Shown here one piece after another: positions 1 through 5,500 of a stretch of 8,015 nucleotides of DNA (its first letter is position 1; each line of letters starts with the position of its first letter). The DNA is taken from contig JAQBZS010000295.1 of assembly GCA_027622115.1 (NCBI GenBank), forward strand, positions 1 to 8,015, in the 5' to 3' direction. A program made the position numbers and the translations under genes. This stretch comes from Planctomycetota bacterium. GTDB lineage: Bacteria > Planctomycetota > Planctomycetia > Planctomycetales > Planctomycetaceae. The notes beneath the pieces were generated by a model. That model did no database searches, was not told where the DNA came from, and saw only the letters and a list, made by a program, of their open reading frames with translations.

Positions 1-2295
1 GTGAACCACACCGAATTGCAGATCTTCTCGCCACCGTACCTGTACGACTCAGGTGGGGCGCTGGCGACGCAGCCGCTGATCGATGACGCGCCGGCAGCCG
101 TCACTTATGGGCAAACGTTTCAAGTGGACACCTCGGCCACGATCAGCAAAGTCTCGCTGGTCGGGCTGGGAGCCACCACTCACGCCTTCAACCACAACCA
201 GTCGTATATCGAACTCGACTTCAGCCCCGTCACCGGCGGCATTAGTGTGTCCGGCCCGCAGAACTCGACCGAAGCCACGTCCGGTTTCTACATGCTGTTC
301 ATTCACGACGACCAAGGCGTGCCGTCGAAATCGGTGATGATCCGCATCGACGTGCCTGGTGTCGATGTGAGAGTGCCCGGTGGTCCGGCGGCCACGGTTG
401 TCGATGAAAGCGGTACGACCAGCGACTTCACGGTGGCGCTCAGCGCGCCGCCGTCAAGCCCCGTCGTGTTGAACATCGGCTCGACGGATCCCGGCGAAGC
501 CACGGCCGCGAATTCCACGGGCGGCAGCACGCTGACATTCGATGCCGGCAACTGGGCCACGCCGCAAACCGTGACGGTCACCGGAGTCGATGACACCATC
601 TTCGACGGCACGCAAAAGTCGAGCATTCGGCTGTGGGTCGACGACGCCGCCAGCGACGACCTGTACGACAACATGGCCGACTTCCTGGTCAGCGTTTCCA
701 CGACCAACGACGAATCGCTCAACGTCGCGCCTGGCGACACGTTTGTCTCGCGGTTGAACCCGGAAAAGAGCGGTTTTGGCGACGACTTCGTAAACTTCGA
801 GCAGGCTTTGGGAGAAGCCCCGCCTGCCCCAAACACCGCGATTACCGGATGGTTTGACATTACATTTAGCGAAGTGACGGATGGTCTATCTGACTACCTT
901 GAGGATGACCTGGGGCAGCCCTTGCCGGATGATGCAAACCTCGTCCAATTCCGAGTCGATTTCTTCGGAGCCGGTACCGACCCGCACATTGAATGGGGTT
1001 CCGGAGCTCAGTATCGAATTCTTCGCGAAAAGACCTATACGAACGGGACGAATCAGGAGCCGTGGGCCAATGCGGGCGTGTTGGACGTGAACTCGGGTGA
1101 GGTGCTGTTCTCGAACATTGACGGAATCATCACCAATACCACCGCACAGAACACAAATCGTCTCAACCGTTTCCCGGCGCCGTTTGGGCACACCTATCCG
1201 AACGCGCCGGCTGATCCACAAACTCAGCAAATCTTAAGCGTGTTACAACCTCGCTTGGTAACACTAACCGACCCAGATGAAATCAACGACTATCTGGAGA
1301 GTGTGCGACGCGGTGACCCAGTTCCCGACGATGTTCGTTATCTCTTCGCGATGGGAAAGTTCCACTGGGATTCGGCAGGCGACATCACCAACTTCGAATT
1401 CCACGGCGAGACGATGACCCCAAGTTTCGCGGTTGGCCTACTGCCGGCAGGCGATCCGCCCTTCGGATTTCCACCACCGTTTTCGAATGGTCCATTCGGC
1501 GAATTCAACTTTCCAAATCCGACCAGCTACTGGAAGGAACCGTCCGCAGAGTTCGAAGCTGGCCTCAACTCTAACGGTGTGACGCCGAGTTCCCGGTTGC
1601 CCTACGCGGTTTACCTCCACCCGCACATTGACATTCTCACCGAAGAGCTGCACAAGGTCGAAGACGGGGCAGAACTCCTGCGACCCAGCGCTTCCTTGCC
1701 GGAAGCCATTGGAGGCAACCTCGCCGTTGCGGCAGAGGGCGACCTATTCAGTATCGGTGGTGTCGAGCAAGACGGCACAATCAACGGGGACTTTTACCGG
1801 TATCAATTTGACCAGAATGCTTGGTCGTTGGTGGCGGCAAGTGGTACTGCACCAGCGGTGAGCTATTCGGCAGGCGCAAACATTGACGGCGCAATCTACG
1901 TGGCGGGTGGCAACACAGCCGACGGTGTTTCCGGAGACGTGTGGGTCTATGACATCAGCGGCAACGCTTGGAATGCCGTCGCGTCAATGGCCGTTCCGGT
2001 GCACAGCGCCGCGCACTTTACCGATGGGCAAAGACTCTATGTGTTGGGCGGTATTCGATCCGACGGCACACTTTCGGATGCCACACAAATCTATGATGCG
2101 GCTAGTGACTCGTGGTCATTCGGGGCAAATCTGCCGCGTCGCGGCTTTTCGGGAACGAACGGTGGTTCGCAAGGTCGCGCCGCAGCCGGGGTTGTGTTCG
2201 ACGGATCTACAGCTTATCTCGTGGGCGGCACGACCAGCGAGGAATCCCTGGAAGGCACCACGGACGTCTTTACATACGCGCCTCGCGGTGATTAG
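1..2295 (+). CDS. Giant multidomain extracellular-type protein, 5' portion ending at an in-frame TAG
   Basis: Frame 1 is open from the first base to a TAG at 2293-2295 (764 codons). In order it encodes a galactose oxidase-like C-terminal domain (residues 2-119), a Calx-beta-like module (121-238), an unrecognised domain X (240-560) and the first three blades plus most of the fourth of a kelch propeller (561-764). A GTG sits at base 1, but the protein there is already inside a known domain (IFSPPYLY is the family's entry motif) and has no signal peptide, so I treat the left end as partial and the GTG as probably internal. The stop falls one codon before the conserved blade-4 Trp, so a product ending here would carry a broken propeller. 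The same frame continues with homologous sequence after the stop, so this is most likely one piece of a longer gene. Enzyme activity cannot be claimed from this part. No cysteine codon is present. Confidence 0.85.
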   Translation: MNHTELQIFSPPYLYDSGGALATQPLIDDAPAAVTYGQTFQVDTSATISKVSLVGLGATTHAFNHNQSYIELDFSPVTGGISVSGPQNSTEATSGFYMLFIHDDQGVPSKSVMIRIDVPGVDVRVPGGPAATVVDESGTTSDFTVALSAPPSSPVVLNIGSTDPGEATAANSTGGSTLTFDAGNWATPQTVTVTGVDDTIFDGTQKSSIRLWVDDAASDDLYDNMADFLVSVSTTNDESLNVAPGDTFVSRLNPEKSGFGDDFVNFEQALGEAPPAPNTAITGWFDITFSEVTDGLSDYLEDDLGQPLPDDANLVQFRVDFFGAGTDPHIEWGSGAQYRILREKTYTNGTNQEPWANAGVLDVNSGEVLFSNIDGIITNTTAQNTNRLNRFPAPFGHTYPNAPADPQTQQILSVLQPRLVTLTDPDEINDYLESVRRGDPVPDDVRYLFAMGKFHWDSAGDITNFEFHGETMTPSFAVGLLPAGDPPFGFPPPFSNGPFGEFNFPNPTSYWKEPSAEFEAGLNSNGVTPSSRLPYAVYLHPHIDILTEELHKVEDGAELLRPSASLPEAIGGNLAVAAEGDLFSIGGVEQDGTINGDFYRYQFDQNAWSLVAASGTAPAVSYSAGANIDGAIYVAGGNTADGVSGDVWVYDISGNAWNAVASMAVPVHSAAHFTDGQRLYVLGGIRSDGTLSDATQIYDAASDSWSFGANLPRRGFSGTNGGSQGRAAAGVVFDGSTAYLVGGTTSEESLEGTTDVFTYAPRGD
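4..357 (+). other. Galactose oxidase-like C-terminal domain (DUF1929, E-set Ig-like fold)
   Basis: Residues 2-119 carry the hallmarks of the C-terminal domain of galactose/glyoxal oxidase-type proteins: the IFSPPYLY entry, the GATTHAFN loop, and YMLFIHDDQGVPS near the end. In fungal galactose oxidase the His of the equivalent THTVN loop (His581) is a copper ligand, and here His61 (181-183) occupies that place. In this family the domain follows a kelch-type propeller holding the Tyr/Cys-Tyr copper site. That part would lie upstream of the window, so catalytic competence is not visible. The domain ends at IRIDVPG and joins directly to a Calx-beta-like module. Confidence 0.85.
361..714 (+). other. 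Calx-beta-like module, copy 1
   Basis: Residues 121-238 show the pattern VVDESGTTSDFTVAL, then LTFDAGNW-ATPQTVTVTGVDD, then an acidic tail ending TTNDE. This is a beta-sandwich module common in giant planctomycete and marine bacterial proteins, related to Calx-beta/integrin-beta4 domains that can bind calcium through acidic loops. It opens super-repeat unit 1. Its GVDD lies at 583-594, 3,066 bp before that of copy 2. Confidence 0.75.
718..1680 (+). other. Unrecognised domain X, copy 1
   Basis: Residues 240-560 match no family I recognise. The region starts NVAPGD and contains a GSGAQY segment. It ends with a well-conserved block: GKFHWDSAGDI, FEFHGETMTP (from 1393), a Pro/Phe/Gly-rich stretch (GFPPPFSNGPFGEF) and YWKEP (Trp at 1531). 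The same signatures recur in copy 2 at 3784-4722. It always precedes a kelch propeller here, so it may pack against that propeller or present it. No signal peptide, membrane helix or known catalytic motif is visible. Confidence 0.6.
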
Positions 2296-2562
2296 TGGAC
2301 AAGTATTCAGTATCTCGTGGAGCCTGTCGTATACCCAGCCGTCTCGTTGATCGAAGGACAGTTGGACGTATTCGGCGGTCGGCGAGCCATTGGTGGCGAA
2401 ACGCTATCGATGCATCAATCGCTCAACAACATTGGCGACACGTTTGTTGTCGCGGGCGATACACGGATCGCTCTGGGCGATGCTGGCTTCACAGTCTTGA
2501 ATGACCGTATTTACTTTGTCGGCGGATTTGTGAGAGTTGGTGCCGAACTCGACTTGCACGGT
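1681..2562 (+). other. Six-bladed kelch propeller, copy 1, interrupted by the TAG
   Basis: Six kelch blades are visible by their hydrophobic-strand plus Gly-Gly signature: LFSIGG (GG at 1756), IYVAGG (1906), LYVLGG (2047), AYLVGG (2224), LDVFGG (2374) and IYFVGG (2521). Their spacings of 50, 47, 59, 50 and 49 residues nearly match those of copy 2. The partner Trp occurs in NAWSLV, NAWNAV and DSWSFG; in blade 4 it directly follows the stop codon. Without readthrough the propeller cannot close. The propeller is followed by Ig-like domains rather than a galactose oxidase C-terminal domain, so it is more likely a binding propeller than an oxidase. Confidence 0.85.
2293..2295 (+). other. In-frame amber codon (TAG) inside kelch blade 4
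   Basis: The codons read GAT TAG TGG. The matching place in the second kelch copy (5329-5337) reads AAC ACG TGG. From the conserved DV at 2263-2268 to the blade-5 Gly-Gly at 2374-2379, the copies align over 39 columns without a gap, and the TAG takes the Thr1778 column. Other blades have A, S, T or E just before this Trp. A single change from TCG (Ser) or GAG (Glu) would create TAG. This supports a nonsense substitution or base-call error rather than a frameshift or a gene boundary. Confidence 0.9.
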
Positions 2563-5500
2563 CTCGGGCAGCCAATGTCATCAGTGATTTCCAAAAGTCC
2601 GCAAACGACGTTCGTGTTCCCCACAGACGCGCCATTGATTCACTCGCGAAGTCTCGTGAACTCGGGCGACATCTCAGGACGGGTTGGCCCCAACAGCCGT
2701 GCAATCATTTTCGGATTTGGTTTTGGTGCGGCCGATCCGCAAAACCATGTGATTGACGTCACGATTGACGGCCAATCAGTGGACGTGCTGTTTCCAGTTT
2801 CGTTGAACAGTCCGCTCGGAAAGCGAGTGGTTGCCGAACGAATCTACGTCTCCATTCCCGGCAGCATTCGAGCCGCACCGGGCCAAGAGTGGATGAACCT
2901 CACCGTCACAGTCAACGGTGTGTCGAGCACGACGCGAATCAACCCCATTCGTGACAACGCACCGTCGATCTTCATCTACGATTCGTTTGAAGCAGAAGAG
3001 CGGGAGTATCTCGACGATGCCTTTGCGTTTGCTCATGACCTTGACGGCAACATGGTATTCCCGCGTCAGCCTTCTCGGCCGGGCGAAGACATTGTGTTCT
3101 ATGTGACGGGCCTACGCGGCGAGACCACGGCCGCGGAGGTGACCGCCACAATCGACGGTATCCCGGCAACGGTGAAGGCGGTAGGGCCGGACACCGCTGG
3201 CTTAGCGGGCGTCAGTACGGTCGTGGTCGAAGTTCCGTACGGTACACAGTTCGGCAACAATGTCCTCGTACGATTTACTTCCGACGGGGTGGATTCCAAT
3301 AGAGGTGCCTTGGCAATCTACCCGGAACAAGTCGTTCCCGATCGTCCAGCCGAAGAGATGTATCCGGCGCAGTCGACCGATCCCGAAGTCACGAATGGTC
3401 GCGGTTGGTTTGCAGGTTTGGCTCCCGCATTTGTGGGAGCCCCGGGGATCCAAGTTACCGAATCAGGTGGTGCCACATCCGTCGATGAAAACGGCTCCAC
3501 GGATACGGTCGATGTGGTCCTCCGTGCCCAACCCACTGGCGACGTGGTGCTCACCGTCAGCAGCAGCGATCCAAGTGAAGCGACGGTCTCACCTTCACTC
3601 ACCTTCACACAGGAGAATTGGAATCAGCCACAGACGGTGACAATCACCGGCGTCGATGACGACCTCTTTGATGGCGTTCAAACGGTCGGCATTACTGTCG
3701 CCGTGGACCCAGGTCAGAGCGCCGCCGAATTTGCCTTCGCGACACCAAGATTGTTCAACGCCACTGTCGTCAACAACGACCTCATCAACGTCCAGCCTGG
3801 GGATCGCTTCGGCGGTGCGTTCGATACCACCAAGAGCTTTACAGGCGACAAGCTCGTAAACTTGCCAGCCTTCCTCGGCACAACTGATCCCACGTTGGCC
3901 CAGGTTGACGGGTGGATCAATATCGAGTTCACCACAGTCACATCAAGTATGGCCGATACACTGGCTGGTTTTGGCGTGACCGATACTTCCGAATTGCTGC
4001 AATTCAACATGGACTTCTACGGCAGCGCCGGCACACAAATCTTGAACTTCGATTCAGGAGCACAGTACTTACTGGATAGGACAACGCTGCACGACACTAC
4101 TACGCTCCCAGTCTCAAACCAGGGTGTGATTCACCGAGCCCTCGGCGAGGTCTTCTTCATTAACGTGGACCTGATCTTCCGGCAGACATTTGGAGCGCAG
4201 GTCAGCAAGATCAATCGATCTCCTTTCAACGACGCGCAAACGTATCTTGCACCTCTCCCGCCCGATTTACAGTCAGTAATTGGCGGGCTCGATCCAGATG
4301 TAGATTTCCTGCTGGACCCCGCGGATGCAGCCGCTCATGTCGCACGGCGCGACACTGAGGGCGTCGCTGCCGACGAGCTGGCGGCGTTTTCCTTTGGATC
4401 GTTTGCTATTGACGAATCCGGCGATCTTCAGGGCTTTGAATTCCACGGTGAGACGCTTGTTCCAGCGTTTCTCGTTTCTCAGTTTCCAGCCGCTGACGCA
4501 CCCACGGGATTTCCGGCTCCGTTCAGCTTTGGCCCCAATGGCGAATTCTATGTGCCCCAGCCGGACAGTTTCTGGAAGGAACCGACACAGGAATTGTTGG
4601 ACAACCTCAGCAACAACGGCATTATGGCCGTCGGCTTTGAGGGCTACCCGCAGTCTACGTTTTTCGCTCCGAGGCTCGATTTGGTCACGCACGGCCTCCA
4701 ACGATTGGACGAACCTACATCGCGGCCCGCTGCATCGCTTCCCGAGGCGATCGGTGCGCTGTCAGTTGTCGAGTCAGGCGGAAACCTATTCGCGTTCGGT
4801 GGAAGTCAGGCGGACGGGGCGTTGAACTCGGATATGTATCGCTTTGACGAAGTGGCAAACGAGTGGTCAGCCATTACTCCGGCAAGCGGCACGACGCCGA
4901 CTGTTGAGCATGCCGCGGCCACTGCGATCGCAGGCAAGATCTTTGTAGCCGGCGGTCGAAACGACGGTCCATCCGACGAACTGCACCTGTATGACGTTGC
5001 GTCCAATTCTTGGGAGACGCTGGCGAACTTACCCACAGCAGTTTGGGCAGCATCAATTGGCTCGGACGGCGACAGAGTATTCGTGTTGGGTGGATTCACG
5101 GCTGACGGACTGACTGATGCCAATCAGGTGTACGACATCAGCAGCAACACTTGGAGCAACGCGACTCCCATTCCGGGTCGCGGACCAGGCGTTCCTTCGG
5201 AAGACGAAGTGCCAGGTCGCGCGGGTGCCGCGTCTTCGATGGTCGATGAGACCATTTTCTTGATGGGTGGCACGACGTCCGCCACCGGTGAAGGCACTGC
5301 TGACGTTTACGTCTACAACATTGGCGAGAACACGTGGAGCGAGGCTCCTCGTTTAGTCCAGCCGACCGTGTTTGGCTCTGGCGCATTCATTGACGGCCAA
5401 CATGTTGTTGTGGGCGGACGCTCTGCGGTTGGTGGAAAGAGCACTTCCTATCACCAATCTCGCGACCGTGAACTCGTAGAGTGGAACGAGCGAGTCGACA

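Larger units (their letters stand above)
361..3447 (+). repeat. Super-repeat unit 1 (Calx-beta-like, X, kelch, Ig pair, linker)
   Basis: This unit of 1,029 codons has the same module order as the next one. Landmarks match one for one: GVDD at 583 and 3649, NV-x-PGD at 721 and 3787, FEFHGET at 1393 and 4435, WKEP at 1531 and 4573, six kelch Gly-Gly pairs, and APSIFIYD at 2959 and 6004. DNA similarity is limited apart from short blocks, so the duplication is old. Confidence 0.85.

Noticed and set aside
1..3. GTG at the first base as the true translation start
   Set aside because: The sequence is already at the start of a known C-terminal domain, lacks a signal peptide, and nothing upstream can be seen. 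The gene most likely begins further left.
303..860. Minus-strand open frame of 185 codons
   Set aside because: It is antisense to the Calx-beta-like module and start of domain X, has no domain or ribosome binding site that I can support, and its composition follows the opposite codon positions.
2293..2295. Reassigned or recoded amber codon
   Set aside because: It is the only in-frame TAG in about 2,670 codons, and planctomycetes are expected to use the standard code. I saw no obvious recoding stem-loop by eye, though folding was not computed.
1883..2350. Frameshift explanation for the stop, using the open frame 2 that spans it
   Set aside because: The frame-2 translation lacks kelch motifs, while frame 1 carries the expected residues on both sides of the TAG with no gap against the second copy.
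2317..2412. Independent gene start after the TAG (GTG 2317, TTG 2347, TTG 2362, ATG 2410)
   Set aside because: No properly spaced ribosome binding site or promoter-like sequence was seen, and each start would fall in the middle of a kelch propeller with no export signal.
1681..2562. Kelch propeller as a second galactose oxidase catalytic domain
   Set aside because: It has no cysteine for the Cys-Tyr cofactor and is followed by TIGR03437-like Ig domains, not by the copper-ligand-bearing C-terminal domain.
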